Of a stretch of 64,000 nt of DNA, positions 46,303-56,120 are shown in pieces. This DNA comes from Streptomyces pluripotens (GTDB taxonomy: Bacteria > Actinomycetota > Actinomycetes > Streptomycetales > Streptomycetaceae). The position numbers and the translations under genes are program-made. The stretch is taken from assembly GCF_000802245.2 (NCBI RefSeq), contig NZ_CP021080.1:5394001-5458000 (forward strand), given 5' to 3'. The stretch's first letter is position 1; each line of letters begins with the position of its first letter. Below the pieces are notes generated by a model that saw nothing but the letters and a program-made list of their open reading frames with translations, was not told the DNA's origin and ran no database searches.

Positions 46303-46892
46303 CTAGTCCTCAGTGGGGCCACCGCCTTCCCACTCGTCCACGAACTACGGTGGACCGAGAGCGCGTTGCGTGCCCTGTCCGTTCCCGACCAGCTGCCCGG
46401 GCTCGCCGCCTGGATCTCCCGGGTGCGGGAAGGGCTCGACACCGTCGACGCCGACTACCCCTTCATCCTGTACGGCACGGACTGGCTGGCGTTCGCCCAT
46501 CTCGTCATCGCGGTTGCCTTCTACGGTCCGTACCGCGACCCCGTGCGCAACATCTGGGTGGTCGAGTTCGGGATGATTGCCTGTGCCGGGATCGTCCCGC
46601 TCGCCCTCATCTGCGGTCCCGTCCGGGGAATCCCCTTCTGGTGGAGCCTGATCGACATGTCCTTCGGCATCTTCGGAATCGTCCCGCTGTATGTCGTACG
46701 GAAGAAGATCAAGCAGTTGGAGGCACTCGGCGCACCGCGGGCGGTTCCGGCCTCCGTCGGGTGACAGCGGGACGGTCCGCAGGGAGGCAGGGTGCACCGA
46801 TGCCCGAAGGGGCGCGGGGGCGCCCCGAAGCGGTGCAAGGAAGGGACGTGCGAGAAGGGCGCCGTACCGGCCTCCGGCGGAGCGCGCCGTGC

Positions 46893-47576
46893 CTACCGCG
46901 AGCGCAGAGTGTGCAGCACGTCGACCCGGTTGGTCGTGATCGAGTCGACGCCCAGGTCCAGCAGGCGGCGCAGGGAGCGGCGAGTGTCCGGGGTCCACAC
47001 CGACAGCAGCCGGCCGTCCCGGTGGACGCGGGCCACCAGGTCCCGGTCGACCAGGGAGAAGCGGTAGTTGATCCAACGGGGGCGGAGCGCTTCGAGCAGC
47101 GCGGGCCGAGGCGGGGCCAGGGTCGTCCAGGTGAGGGCGATCTCGGCGGCCGGGTCGGCGGCGCGCACTGCGAGCATCTCCTCGGCTCCCGCGCTGTAGT
47201 ACACCCGGTCGCCGGCTCCGCTGTGCCGGACGACGTCCAGGACCCGGTCCGCGATCCGGCGGTCGACCCGCCCGCACAGATCCACCATCACCCGGCTGTC
47301 CCGGGTCGCCGCCAGCGCCTCCGCCAGAGTCGGCACACTGCCTGCCGTGAGCCCGCGCACCTCCTCGGCGGACAGCGAGAACAGGGGGCGGTCGTGCCCC
47401 CACAGCCGCTGGAGGGTCTCGTCGTGCAGCAGTACGGGGACACCGTCACGGGTGAGCCGTACGTCCACTTCGACGGCGTCCGCGCCCTGGTCGAGCGCGG
47501 AACGCAGTGATTCGATCGTGTTCTCGCGGAAGTGGTAGGGGGCGCCGCGGTGAGCCACGGCGGTCACGGTCTGCAT
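46893..47576 (-). CDS. Glycerophosphodiester phosphodiesterase
   Basis: A 227-residue GDPD TIM-barrel enzyme that splits glycerophosphodiesters into glycerol-3-phosphate and an alcohol. The signature AHRGAPYHFRENTIES at the N-terminus holds the HRG and EN residues, and DAVEVDVRLTRDGVPVLLHDE supplies the metal-binding Glu and Asp and the second catalytic His. No signal peptide is seen, so it acts in the cytoplasm. The ATG at 47576 was chosen over an upstream in-frame ATG because the family motif begins shortly after it. Confidence 0.92.
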   Translation of the reverse strand: MQTVTAVAHRGAPYHFRENTIESLRSALDQGADAVEVDVRLTRDGVPVLLHDETLQRLWGHDRPLFSLSAEEVRGLTAGSVPTLAEALAATRDSRVMVDLCGRVDRRIADRVLDVVRHSGAGDRVYYSAGAEEMLAVRAADPAAEIALTWTTLAPPRPALLEALRPRWINYRFSLVDRDLVARVHRDGRLLSVWTPDTRRSLRRLLDLGVDSITTNRVDVLHTLRSR

Positions 47577-47644
47577 GGCCCCATTGTCGCCGCTCCCCGG
47601 TGTGGTCAACGTTCCGCCGCCTCGCGGTGTCAGGGGAGGTTCTC

Positions 47645-48715
47645 TCAGGGAGCGAGCCAGGCGGTGGTGTACGTGTCGATCTCCGCGGCGATCCTCGCCT
47701 TGTCCCCGGCATCCAGGAAGGACGCCTCGACGGCGTTCTTGGCGAGGCCGGCCAGACCGCGTTCGTCCAGACCGAGGAGACGGGCGGCCACCGCGTACTC
47801 GTTGTTGAGGTCGGTGCCGAACATCGGCGGGTCGTCGGAGTTGATGGTGACCAGCACTCCGGCCCGGGTGAACTCCCTGATCGGGTGCTCGTCCAGGGTG
47901 TGGACCGCGCGGGTGGCGATGTTGGACGTCGGGCAGACCTCCAGCGGGATGCGCTGCTCGGCGAGATGGGCGAGCAGGTCAGGGTCCTGCGCGGAGCTGG
48001 TGCCGTGCCCGATGCGCTCGGCGCGCAGTTCGTGCAGGGCGTCCCACACCGTTTCCGGGCCGGTCGTCTCGCCGGCGTGCGGGACGGAGTGCAGACCGGC
48101 GGCGATGGCCCGGTCGAAATACGGCTTGAACTGTGGCCGGGGCACGCCGATCTCGGGTCCGCCGAGCCCGAACGACACCAGGCCCTCCGGGCGGATTCGG
48201 TCGTCCGTGGCGAGCCTCGCGGTTTCCTCGGCGGACTCCAGTCCGGCCTCACCGGGGATGTCGAAGCACCAGCGCAACATGGTTCCGAATTCGACCTCGG
48301 CCGCCTTCCGGGCATCCTCGATCGCGTCCATGAAGCCTCGCTCGTCGATGCCGCGCCGGGTGGAGGAGAAGGGCGTGATGGTCAGCTCGGCGTACCGGAC
48401 CTGCTGCCGGGCCAGGTCGCGGGCCACCTCGTAGGTGAGCAGCCGGACGTCCTCGGGGGTGCGGATGAGGTCGACGACCGACAGGTACACCTCGATGAAG
48501 TGCGCGAAGTCGGTGAAGGTGAAGTATTCGGCCAGGGCCTCGGGATCGGTGGGGACACTGGAATCGGGGTGGCGGGCGGAGAGCTCCGAAACGATGCGCG
48601 GGGAGGCGGAGCCGACGTGGTGGACGTGCAGTTCGGCCTTGGGCAGCCCGGCGATGAAGGACCGCAGATCACGGTCAGCCGTGCGTGCGGCGGGTGCGGT
48701 GCTGCTGTCGGTCAT
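47645..48715 (-). CDS. Adenosine-deaminase family enzyme, probably aminodeoxyfutalosine deaminase
   Basis: A 356-residue amidohydrolase. The metal ligands are in ELHVHHVGSASP, SVPHAGET, RIGHGT and INSDDPPMFG. True adenosine deaminases have HxHLDG at the first site; here it is HVHHVG. A Streptomyces avermitilis enzyme of this cog1816 group was shown to deaminate 6-aminodeoxyfutalosine in the futalosine menaquinone pathway. The locus and motif suggest this is its orthologue, recalled rather than searched. GAGGA precedes the ATG at 48715. Confidence 0.78.
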   Translation of the reverse strand: MTDSSTAPAARTADRDLRSFIAGLPKAELHVHHVGSASPRIVSELSARHPDSSVPTDPEALAEYFTFTDFAHFIEVYLSVVDLIRTPEDVRLLTYEVARDLARQQVRYAELTITPFSSTRRGIDERGFMDAIEDARKAAEVEFGTMLRWCFDIPGEAGLESAEETARLATDDRIRPEGLVSFGLGGPEIGVPRPQFKPYFDRAIAAGLHSVPHAGETTGPETVWDALHELRAERIGHGTSSAQDPDLLAHLAEQRIPLEVCPTSNIATRAVHTLDEHPIREFTRAGVLVTINSDDPPMFGTDLNNEYAVAARLLGLDERGLAGLAKNAVEASFLDAGDKARIAAEIDTYTTAWLAP

Positions 48716-48866
48716 GGGGTCCTCCCCGGTGTGGGCGCCATCGGAGCGAGGCATCGCCCAGGCGCGGTGATCGGCTGATCGGCGAAGCGGGATCATCGTA
48801 GGCCCCGGCCGTACCGCCAGACCTGCCCGTAGCATGGCGGGACGTCCAGCAGAGGGGTCTTTGAGC

Positions 48867-49970
48867 ATGTCCGACGAGGTGCCGCAGTCCATACCGCCGG
48901 AGCAGACCGCGGGGGAACGGCCCACTACGGCGGCTCCGGTCTCGCTGGGCAAACCGGCGGCGGAGCCGGTGGCCCGGACCGGTGCCGCGCGGGTGCCGCA
49001 GCACGGCTCGGCGGTTGAGCACTCCGGGACGGAACCGCGAGAGACCACGCGGAACGCGGACACGCACCGCTGGGCATCGCCGACGACAGGGCAGGGAACC
49101 GGGGATGGGAACACGCTGTTCACCGGTACGGCCCGGAACCCGGCAGCCGGTCAGGGATCCGGAGAAGAGGTCGGGGAGGGGGTACCCCAGGGCTCGGCTC
49201 GGATCCAGGACCCGCCGGAGCCGGACCCGGGCGTGGCCCCAGCCCCGAGCCGTGGTGCGGTTCACGACCAGCAGACGCAGCTCTCAGCGCCGGGGGCCCC
49301 GGACGGTTCCGTCGGCGCTGCCCCCGGGACGCGGGCCACACCGGCCGAGGCCTTCACGCCGACTCCCGCTGGCCCGTTCGCGCCCCCAGGAGCCGCTCCT
49401 GCGGTGAACCCGGATCTCCGGCCGGCGCCCCCCACGAGTTCCTTCACCCCACCGGCCCCGCCGGCGGTGCCCGCCAACCCCTTCGCTCCACCGGGCCCGC
49501 CCGTCACCACCAACCGCTTCGCTCACCCGATGCCCCCGGCCGCGCACCACGGTGGGTCGGCCCCCGTGCCTCCGCCGCCCATCGCTCCGGACGGACCGGG
49601 ACAGGTGCCGTACGGCTATCCGGGCGGTCCGTCGGCGCACGCCCACCCGGGTCCGCAGTACCCGTCGTACGCCGGCCCTCCGCCGGCTGTGAACGGCTAT
49701 GGATGGCCGGGCATGCAGCCGGCCCCGAGCGACGGCATGGGGACGGCCTCCCTGGCGCTGGGCATCCTCGCGGCGGTCGGCTTCCTGTTGTGGCCGGTGG
49801 CCGTGGTGCTGGGCATCCTGGCGGTCATCTTCGGGGCGATCGGCCGCGGGCGGGCCCGCCGGGGGGAGGCCACCAACCCTGGTGTGGCCCTGGCAGGCAT
49901 CATCTGCGGAGCCACCGGGATCGTGCTGGCGTTCGGATTGTTCGCGTTCGCCGTTGCGGCGTTCGCCTGA
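48867..49970 (+). CDS. Pro/Ala-rich protein with C-terminal DUF4190 membrane domain
   Basis: A 367-residue protein. About 275 residues are low-complexity and rich in Pro, Ala, Gly and Thr, with repeated PPG/PAxP patterns. The C-terminus from about residue 290 holds two membrane spans with a basic loop (IGRGRARRGEATNPG) and the closing ALAGIICGATGIVLAFGLFAFAV, the DUF4190 layout. The function is unknown. The ATG at 48867 follows AGAGGGG. Confidence 0.82.
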   Translation: MSDEVPQSIPPEQTAGERPTTAAPVSLGKPAAEPVARTGAARVPQHGSAVEHSGTEPRETTRNADTHRWASPTTGQGTGDGNTLFTGTARNPAAGQGSGEEVGEGVPQGSARIQDPPEPDPGVAPAPSRGAVHDQQTQLSAPGAPDGSVGAAPGTRATPAEAFTPTPAGPFAPPGAAPAVNPDLRPAPPTSSFTPPAPPAVPANPFAPPGPPVTTNRFAHPMPPAAHHGGSAPVPPPPIAPDGPGQVPYGYPGGPSAHAHPGPQYPSYAGPPPAVNGYGWPGMQPAPSDGMGTASLALGILAAVGFLLWPVAVVLGILAVIFGAIGRGRARRGEATNPGVALAGIICGATGIVLAFGLFAFAVAAFA

Positions 49971-50393
49971 CGGGCGCCGTCGGGACGAGAGTTGACCGGC
50001 GACCGGTACGAGGGGCTGACCGGAGCGTCCAAGCTCGCAGGTCGGAGCTGACCGGTCCGTCCTGTGGCTCGGCCGCTGACTGTACCGGCCACCACGCGTC
50101 CCAGATCGCCGTCCCCGCAGCTCCCGTCCCGCCCGGCGCTGGCCCCGCCGTCCCGGCCCGCACGGCCCGGTCCCGCCCGCACTCGCGGACCGACCGCCGC
50201 CTCTCCCCGGCCCTTCCCCGCGCCGTGTGCGCTCGGCGCGGGGCGCTTCCCCTCCGCCCACCCCTCTCCGTAGCCGCCCGGCGCACCCGCAGGGCCCTTC
50301 ACCCTGCTTTCCGCCCGGGACGGTCGAGCCGGTCTTCGAGCCCGCCGTCCCGCACCGGTCCTCCTGGCCGCGCTCCGGCAGACCCCGTGCCCG
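49971..50393. other. Intergenic, no gene seen
   Basis: This 423-base C-rich stretch separates the convergent DUF4190 and NADAR genes. Open frames cross it on both strands but lack any family resemblance. I see no clear terminator with a long perfect stem. Confidence 0.6.
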
Positions 50394-50957
50394 TCAGGCC
50401 ATCGCGCCCGCCAGCTGGTCCCGTGCCTCCATCAGCGCGAAACCCAGCAGGTTCGCACCCCGCCATCGCTCGGGGTCGGCCGCCGCCTCGTCGTCCGCGG
50501 CGAGACCGATCCCCCAGACGCGGTCCACGGGGCTCGCCTCCACCAGGACCCGGTCACGCGTGCCCAGGAGGAACGTCCGCAGGTCGGCGTGTGCGGCGAA
50601 CTTGTGGATGCTGCCCTCGGTCACGATCCTGAAGCGCTCCTGCTCCCATATCGCCTCGTCGAAATCCCGGACCAGCCGCCCCGCCTTCTTGGCCTCGGCG
50701 GGATGCCTCGCGGCCAGCACACGGTGCTCCGCCTCCGCGTCACCGAACAGCCGCGCCTTGCAGGCCATCATCCAGTGCTCGGCCGTGACGTATGCGGCTC
50801 CGTCCACCACGAACGGTGACGGCCACCACTGGCTCAGACAGCTCACGCCGATCCGTCCGTCATGTCGCGGCCGATGCCCCCAGAAATAGAGGTACCGGAT
50901 GCGAGCGCCTGCCTGGACCTCCCTGGTCAGGGCTTCCAACCCGTCGATCTTTCCCAT
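50394..50957 (-). CDS. NADAR family protein (YbiA-like)
   Basis: A 187-residue protein of the NADAR/DUF1768 family. The conserved YFWGH near residue 20, LSQWWPSPFVVDG, YVTAEHWMMACKARLFGD and the C-terminal RWRGANLLGFALMEARD are all present. Members are N-glycosidases acting on damaged riboflavin intermediates or on ADP-ribosyl bases. Which applies here is not clear. The ATG at 50957 starts shortly before the first conserved segment. Confidence 0.88.
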   Translation of the reverse strand: MGKIDGLEALTREVQAGARIRYLYFWGHRPRHDGRIGVSCLSQWWPSPFVVDGAAYVTAEHWMMACKARLFGDAEAEHRVLAARHPAEAKKAGRLVRDFDEAIWEQERFRIVTEGSIHKFAAHADLRTFLLGTRDRVLVEASPVDRVWGIGLAADDEAAADPERWRGANLLGFALMEARDQLAGAMA

Positions 50958-51052
50958 GCACGCGAGTGTGGCAGGTACCACGGACACTCCGTCCGCCCTT
51001 TCCTATCTCGACTCGACACCTGGTCGACAGATTCCGTCGCGTAACCAAAAGG

Positions 51053-51073
51053 CAACAACGGAATCCCTTGTTG
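51053..51073 (+). promoter_or_regulatory. Putative Lrp operator upstream of the second aldehyde dehydrogenase
   Basis: A 21-base palindrome is centred on A51063, with arms CAACAACGGA and TCCCTTGTTG and only one mismatch. It lies about 95 bases ahead of the ATG at 51168. It matches the site at 41651-41671 at 15 of 21 positions, and TCCGTTGTT occurs exactly in both (on the minus strand here). Confidence 0.5.
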
Positions 51074-51167
51074 GGGTGCCATTGCTCTGTCAGGATCGGC
51101 ACTCAAATCGAGCTGGAGCTACGCCACCCACCTCATCGGGACGGGGCGAACGGCGGAGGAGAACGAC

Positions 51168-52703
51168 ATGGACAACCCGGGCACCGCCATCCCGGAACCG
51201 TTTCCCGCGCAGGACCGTTTCGCGGACGGCGCGCAGTTCATCGCGGGGCGGCTGACCAAGGGCACCTCGGGTCGCCGCCATGCCGTGGTCGACCCGGCCC
51301 AGGGCGAAGAGGTGTTCACCTACGAGCTGGCCGGCACCGACGATGTCGACGCGGCCGTCGCCGCCGCGCGCAGCGCCTTTCCCGGCTGGGCCGCCGCCAC
51401 GCCGGGTGAGCGCTCGGACGCCCTGCACCGGTTCGCCGCCGTGCTCGCCGACCGTGCCGAGGACCTGGCCCGGGCCGAGTCCCTGCAGTGCGGCAAGCCG
51501 CTGAAGCTCACGCGAGAGTTCGACGTGCCGGGCACCATCGACAACACCGCGTTCTTCGCGGGCGTCGCCCGGCATCTGCAGGGGCAGTCCGCCGGTGAGT
51601 ACTCCGGCGACCACACGTCGTACGTGCGCCGCGAGCCCATCGGTGTCATCGGGTCGATCGCTCCCTGGAACTATCCCCTCCAAATGGCCGCCTGGAAGAT
51701 CCTCCCGGCGATCGCCGCGGGCAACACCATCGTGCTCAAGCCCGCCGAGCTGACTCCGCTGACCTCCCTGCTCTTCGCCCAGGCCGCCACCGACGCGGGC
51801 ATCCCGGACGGAGTGATCAACATCGTCACCGGGGCCGGCAGGGAAGCCGGGGAGCACCTGGTCGGTCACCCGGACGTAGCCATGACCTCCTTCACCGGGT
51901 CCACCGCCGTCGGTAAGCGCGTGGCCGAGATCGCGACCGCCACCGTCAAGCGGCTGCACCTGGAGCTGGGCGGCAAGGCCCCCTTCGTCGTCTTCGACGA
52001 CGCCGATCTGGAGGCCGCAGTCAACGGCGCGGTCGCCGGTGCCCTCATCAACACCGGGCAGGACTGCACGGCCGCCACGCGCGCCTACGTGCAGCGTCCG
52101 CTCTACGAGGCGTTCGTCGAGCGGACGGCCGCCCTGATGGAGACCGTACGACTGGGGAGCCCCTGCGCCCCGGACACCGACCTCGGGCCGCTCATCTCGC
52201 ACGTCCAGCGGGACCGCGTCGCCGGCTTCGTGGACCGTGCCCGTGCCTACGCGCGCGTGGTGACCGGCGGTGCGGCGCCCGGCGGCGACCTTGAGAAGGG
52301 GGCCTACTACCGGCCCACCCTCGTCGCAGACGCCCCGCAGGACAGCGAGATCGTGCAGTCGGAGATCTTCGGCCCGGTGCTGGTCGTCCTGCCATTCGAC
52401 AGCGATGACGAGGGCATCTGGCTGGCCAACGACACCCCGTACGGCCTCGCCGCCTCCGCCTGGAGCAGCAACGTCTACCGGGCGAACCGCGCCACTCGCG
52501 AGATCAAGGCGGGCTGCGTGTGGATCAACGACCACATCCCGATCATCAGCGAGATGCCGCACGGAGGCTACAAGGCCTCCGGCTTCGGCAAGGACATGTC
52601 GGCGTATTCCTTCGAGGAGTACACGCAGGTCAAACACGTAATGTTCGACAACACCGCGGTGGCCCGCAAGGACTGGCACCGCACCATCTTCGGGGACCGG
52701 TAG
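51168..52703 (+). CDS. Second amino-aldehyde dehydrogenase
   Basis: A 511-residue aldehyde dehydrogenase. Cys300 in NTGQDCTAA and Glu266 in LELGGKAPF form the active site; [21 protein letters not shown] and [10 protein letters not shown] bind NAD. The closing [32 protein letters not shown] is typical of gamma-aminobutyraldehyde dehydrogenases. It heads the gene set for polyamine uptake and oxidation that follows. The ATG at 51168 has GGAGGAG upstream. Confidence 0.9.
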   Translation: MDNPGTAIPEPFPAQDRFADGAQFIAGRLTKGTSGRRHAVVDPAQGEEVFTYELAGTDDVDAAVAAARSAFPGWAAATPGERSDALHRFAAVLADRAEDLARAESLQCGKPLKLTREFDVPGTIDNTAFFAGVARHLQGQSAGEYSGDHTSYVRREPIGVIGSIAPWNYPLQMAAWKILPAIAAGNTIVLKPAELTPLTSLLFAQAATDAGIPDGVINIVTGAGREAGEHLVGHPDVAMTSFTGSTAVGKRVAEIATATVKRLHLELGGKAPFVVFDDADLEAAVNGAVAGALINTGQDCTAATRAYVQRPLYEAFVERTAALMETVRLGSPCAPDTDLGPLISHVQRDRVAGFVDRARAYARVVTGGAAPGGDLEKGAYYRPTLVADAPQDSEIVQSEIFGPVLVVLPFDSDDEGIWLANDTPYGLAASAWSSNVYRANRATREIKAGCVWINDHIPIISEMPHGGYKASGFGKDMSAYSFEEYTQVKHVMFDNTAVARKDWHRTIFGDR

Positions 52704-52786
52704 CAGCCGGAGTCCGGCTGTCGCCGGGTGTGACGATACGGCCCACGACCAGGCCGACCCCTCCCTCCCGAAAGGGCACCACGCGC

Positions 52787-54034
52787 ATGGAGCAGTACGA
52801 GCCCGATCGCCTGACACCGGCCCAAGTGGCCGCCGTGCGGCGCAGTTTCCGAAATGGCCGGGCCGCCATGACCCGCAGGTCGCTGCTGCGGGCCTCCGCG
52901 GGCGGCGCGCTCGCGGTCGGCGGACTCGGGGCGCTGACCGCCTGCGGAATCCCCCCGGCGGGCAAGACCCAGGGCGGAACTTCGTCCGAGGACCACTCGG
53001 CCAAGGAGAAGGTGGTGAACTTCTCCAACTGGACCGAGTACATCGACGTCGACGACAGCGGCAAGCACCACCCGACGCTCGAGACCTTCCGCAAGCGGAC
53101 CGGGATCACGGTCAAGTACACCGAGGACATCAACGACAACAACGAGTTCTTCGGCAAGATCCAGCCGCAGCTCGCCGCGGGCCAGGACACCGGCCGCGAC
53201 ATCATCGTCCTCACCGATTGGCTGGCCGCCCGCCTCATTCGCCTGGGATGGGTTCAGAAGCTGGATCCGTCCAACCTGCCGCATGCCTACACCAACCTCT
53301 CGTCCCAGTTCCGCAACCCCGACTGGGATCCGGGAAGGGCGTACTCCTACCCCTGGCAGGGCATCTCCACCGTGATCGCCTACAACAAGAAGGCGCTCGA
53401 CGGCATCGAGGTGAAGTCGGTCTCCGACCTCCTCGACAACCCCAAGCTCAAGGGGCGCGTCGGCTTCCTGTCGGAGATGCGTGACTCCATCGGCATGACC
53501 CTGCTCGACATGGGCAAGGACCCGGCGAAGTTCACCGACGACGACTTCGACGCGGTGATCGCCCGCCTGCAGAAGGCGGTCGACAAGGGGCAGATCCGCC
53601 GATTCACCGGCAACGACTACACGTCCGACCTCACCAAGGGCGACTTCGCGGCCTGCATCGCCTGGGCGGGCGACGTGGTCCAGCTCAAGGCGGACAGCCC
53701 GGACGTCGACTTCGTCATCCCCGACAGCGGCTACATGACGTCGACGGACAACATGCTGATCCCGAACAGGGCGCGGCACAAGACGAACGCCGAGCGGCTG
53801 ATCGACTTCTTCTACGAGCCCGCACAGGCCGCCGCGCTCGCCGCCTACATCAACTACGTGAGTCCGGTCGACGGTGTGAAGCCCTACCTTGCGAAGATCG
53901 ACAAGGAGGCGGCGAACAACCCGCTGATCGTTCCCGACATGGCCATGCAGGCGAAGTCCCACGCCTTCCGCTCCCTGAGCCAGAAGGAAGAGACGGCCTA
54001 CGAAGAGAAGTTCGCGAAGCTCACAGGGGCGTGA
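52787..54034 (+). CDS. potD: Polyamine ABC transporter substrate-binding lipoprotein
   Basis: A 415-residue binding protein. An unusual 27-residue hydrophilic extension precedes the twin-arginine segment MTRRSLLRASAGG and lipobox LTAC (Cys53). The mature domain carries VVNFSNWTEYIDVDD, INDNNEFFGKIQP and RRFTGNDYTSDL, as in PotD/SpuD proteins for putrescine or spermidine. It overlaps potA by four bases and belongs to the same transport operon. Internal ATG at residue 28 is an alternative start. Confidence 0.9.
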   Translation: MEQYEPDRLTPAQVAAVRRSFRNGRAAMTRRSLLRASAGGALAVGGLGALTACGIPPAGKTQGGTSSEDHSAKEKVVNFSNWTEYIDVDDSGKHHPTLETFRKRTGITVKYTEDINDNNEFFGKIQPQLAAGQDTGRDIIVLTDWLAARLIRLGWVQKLDPSNLPHAYTNLSSQFRNPDWDPGRAYSYPWQGISTVIAYNKKALDGIEVKSVSDLLDNPKLKGRVGFLSEMRDSIGMTLLDMGKDPAKFTDDDFDAVIARLQKAVDKGQIRRFTGNDYTSDLTKGDFAACIAWAGDVVQLKADSPDVDFVIPDSGYMTSTDNMLIPNRARHKTNAERLIDFFYEPAQAAALAAYINYVSPVDGVKPYLAKIDKEAANNPLIVPDMAMQAKSHAFRSLSQKEETAYEEKFAKLTGA

Positions 54035-55191
54035 CGACGATGAAGACGACGACAGACAACAGCGGCGACGTCCGCCTCTCCGGGATCTCCAAGACCTACG
54101 GCTCCTTCACCGCCGTACACCCGCTGGACCTGACCGTGCCGCAGGGCTCCTTCTTCGCCCTGCTCGGTGCCTCAGGCTGCGGCAAGACGACCACCCTGCG
54201 CATGATCGCCGGCCTGGAAGAGCCGACGGCCGGCACCGTGCACCTGGGCGATCAGGACGTCACCCACCTGCCGCCGTACAAGCGGCCGGTCAACACGGTC
54301 TTCCAGTCCTACGCCCTCTTCCCGCACTTGGACATCTTCGAGAATGTCGCCTTCGGCCTGCGCAGGCGCGGCATCAAGAGCGTGAAGAAGCAGGTGGAGG
54401 AGATGCTGGAGCTGGTCCAGCTGGGTGAGCAGGCACGCAAGAAGCCGCACCAGCTCTCGGGCGGTCAGCAGCAGCGCGTCGCCGTGGCCCGTGCGCTGAT
54501 CAACCACCCGAAGGTGCTCCTTCTCGACGAGCCCCTCGGCGCCCTCGACCTCAAGCTGCGCCGCCAGATGCAGTTGGAGCTCAAGCGCATCCAGACCGAG
54601 GTCGGCATCACCTTCGTCCACGTCACGCACGACCAGGAGGAGGCCATGACCATGGCCGACACCGTCGCGGTGATGAACGCGGGCCGGGTCGAGCAGCTCG
54701 GCTCGCCCACCGACCTGTACGAGAACCCGCAGACCACATTCGTCGCCAACTTCCTCGGCACCTCCAACCTCATCGAGGCCGAGGTGGACACGGAGAATGG
54801 CGACGACATCGTGCTCAAGGCGGGCGGCGGCAAGCTCGTCCTGCCAAAGGAGCGCTGCTCCGCCCCGGCGACGGCCGGCGGCAAGGTGCTGGTCGGTATC
54901 CGCCCGGAGAAGATCGCACTGACGCACGCCGACGACGCCGGTTCCGTCCCCGAGGGCCGCAACCGCCTCACGGGCAAGATCGCCGACGCGAGCTTCATCG
55001 GTGTCTCCACGCAGTACGTGATCGACAGTCCGGTCTGCGAGGAGCTTTCGGTCTACGTCCAGAACGTCGAGCGGGACAGCCGACTCGCGCCCGGCGCCGA
55101 CGTCGTGCTGCACTGGAGCCCCACCCACACCTTCGGCATGGACGCGGCACAGGACATCGACGCGGGCACCGAGGAAGAGGCGGTCGTCTGA
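54031..55191 (+). CDS. potA: Polyamine ABC transporter ATPase
   Basis: A 386-residue ATPase. Walker A is GASGCGKTTTLR, signature LSGGQQQRVAVARALI and Walker B LLLDEPLGALDLKL. A C-terminal TOBE-type regulatory domain begins near residue 250. GTG at 54031 overlaps the potD stop, and its own stop overlaps the potB ATG. Confidence 0.94.
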   Translation: MTTMKTTTDNSGDVRLSGISKTYGSFTAVHPLDLTVPQGSFFALLGASGCGKTTTLRMIAGLEEPTAGTVHLGDQDVTHLPPYKRPVNTVFQSYALFPHLDIFENVAFGLRRRGIKSVKKQVEEMLELVQLGEQARKKPHQLSGGQQQRVAVARALINHPKVLLLDEPLGALDLKLRRQMQLELKRIQTEVGITFVHVTHDQEEAMTMADTVAVMNAGRVEQLGSPTDLYENPQTTFVANFLGTSNLIEAEVDTENGDDIVLKAGGGKLVLPKERCSAPATAGGKVLVGIRPEKIALTHADDAGSVPEGRNRLTGKIADASFIGVSTQYVIDSPVCEELSVYVQNVERDSRLAPGADVVLHWSPTHTFGMDAAQDIDAGTEEEAVV

Positions 55192-56120
55192 TGTCAACCG
55201 TCACCGAGGCGCCACCGCCCCTCGCTACCGCCGCAGAAGAGAAGAAGCCCTCGCGCAGGCGCGGCCGGTTCACCCCGTACTGGCTGCTGCTGCCCGGCAT
55301 GCTGTGGCTGATCATCTTCTTCGCGCTGCCGCTGGTCTACCAGGCCTCCACCTCCGTGCAGACGGGCTCCCTGGAGCACGGTTACAAGGTCACCTGGCAC
55401 TTCGTGACCTACTGGAACGCGATCAGCGACTACTGGCCGCAGTTCCTGCGCTCCGTCGTCTACGCCGCCGCCGCGACCCTCTTGTGCCTGCTGCTCGGCT
55501 ACCCGTTGGCCTATCTGATCGCCTTCCGCGCGGGTCGCTGGCGGAACCTGATCATGGTTCTGGTGATCGCGCCGTTCTTCACCAGCTTCCTGATCCGCAC
55601 GCTGGCCTGGAAGACGATCCTCGCCGACAACGGCCCGGTCGTGCACGCGCTGAACTCGCTGCACATCCTGGATCTGACCAACGTCCTCGGCTGGACCGCC
55701 GGACACCGCGTCCTGGCCACTCCGCTGGCGGTCGTCTGCGGCCTGACGTACAACTTCCTGCCGTTCATGATCCTTCCGCTGTACACCTCGCTGGAGCGGA
55801 TCGACGGGCGGCTGCACGAGGCGGCCGGCGACCTGTACGCCAAGCCGTGGACCACCTTCCGCAAGGTGACCTTCCCGCTGTCGATGCCGGGCGTGGTCTC
55901 CGGCACGCTGCTGACCTTCATTCCGGCCGCCGGCGACTACGTCAACGCCGAACTCCTCGGCTCCACCGACACCCGCATGATCGGCAATGTCATCCAGACG
56001 CAGTTCCTGCGGATTCTGGACTATCCGACGGCGGCGGCACTCTCCTTCATCCTCATGGCCGCGATCCTGGCCATGGTCACGTTCTACATCCGCCGGTCCG
56101 GGACGGAGGATCTCGTCTGA
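55191..56120 (+). CDS. potB: Polyamine ABC transporter permease
   Basis: A 309-residue inner-membrane protein with six spans, the first after a basic N-terminus (PYWLLLPGMLWLIIFFALPL). The EAA loop is HEAAGDLYAKPWTTFRKVTFPLSMPGV. It pairs with PotC to form the channel. Start and stop overlap its neighbours by one to three bases. Confidence 0.93.
   Translation: MSTVTEAPPPLATAAEEKKPSRRRGRFTPYWLLLPGMLWLIIFFALPLVYQASTSVQTGSLEHGYKVTWHFVTYWNAISDYWPQFLRSVVYAAAATLLCLLLGYPLAYLIAFRAGRWRNLIMVLVIAPFFTSFLIRTLAWKTILADNGPVVHALNSLHILDLTNVLGWTAGHRVLATPLAVVCGLTYNFLPFMILPLYTSLERIDGRLHEAAGDLYAKPWTTFRKVTFPLSMPGVVSGTLLTFIPAAGDYVNAELLGSTDTRMIGNVIQTQFLRILDYPTAAALSFILMAAILAMVTFYIRRSGTEDLV

Larger units (their letters stand above)
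44794..46764 (+). pseudogene. Small membrane-protein gene split by an IS701-family insertion
   Basis: The 5' part (44794-44860) encodes MSDRAALLKGIRVWLVFFVVC and the 3' part continues in frame from 46307 with LSGATAFPLVHELRW. Removing the element and one CTAG copy restores a 174-codon protein with about four spans (for example LAFAHLVIAVAFYGPY and IPFWWSLIDMSFGIFGIVPLYVV). The insertion is in the first span, so the product is lost. The intact family is a small membrane protein of unknown function. The operator-like palindrome upstream is intact. Confidence 0.9.
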
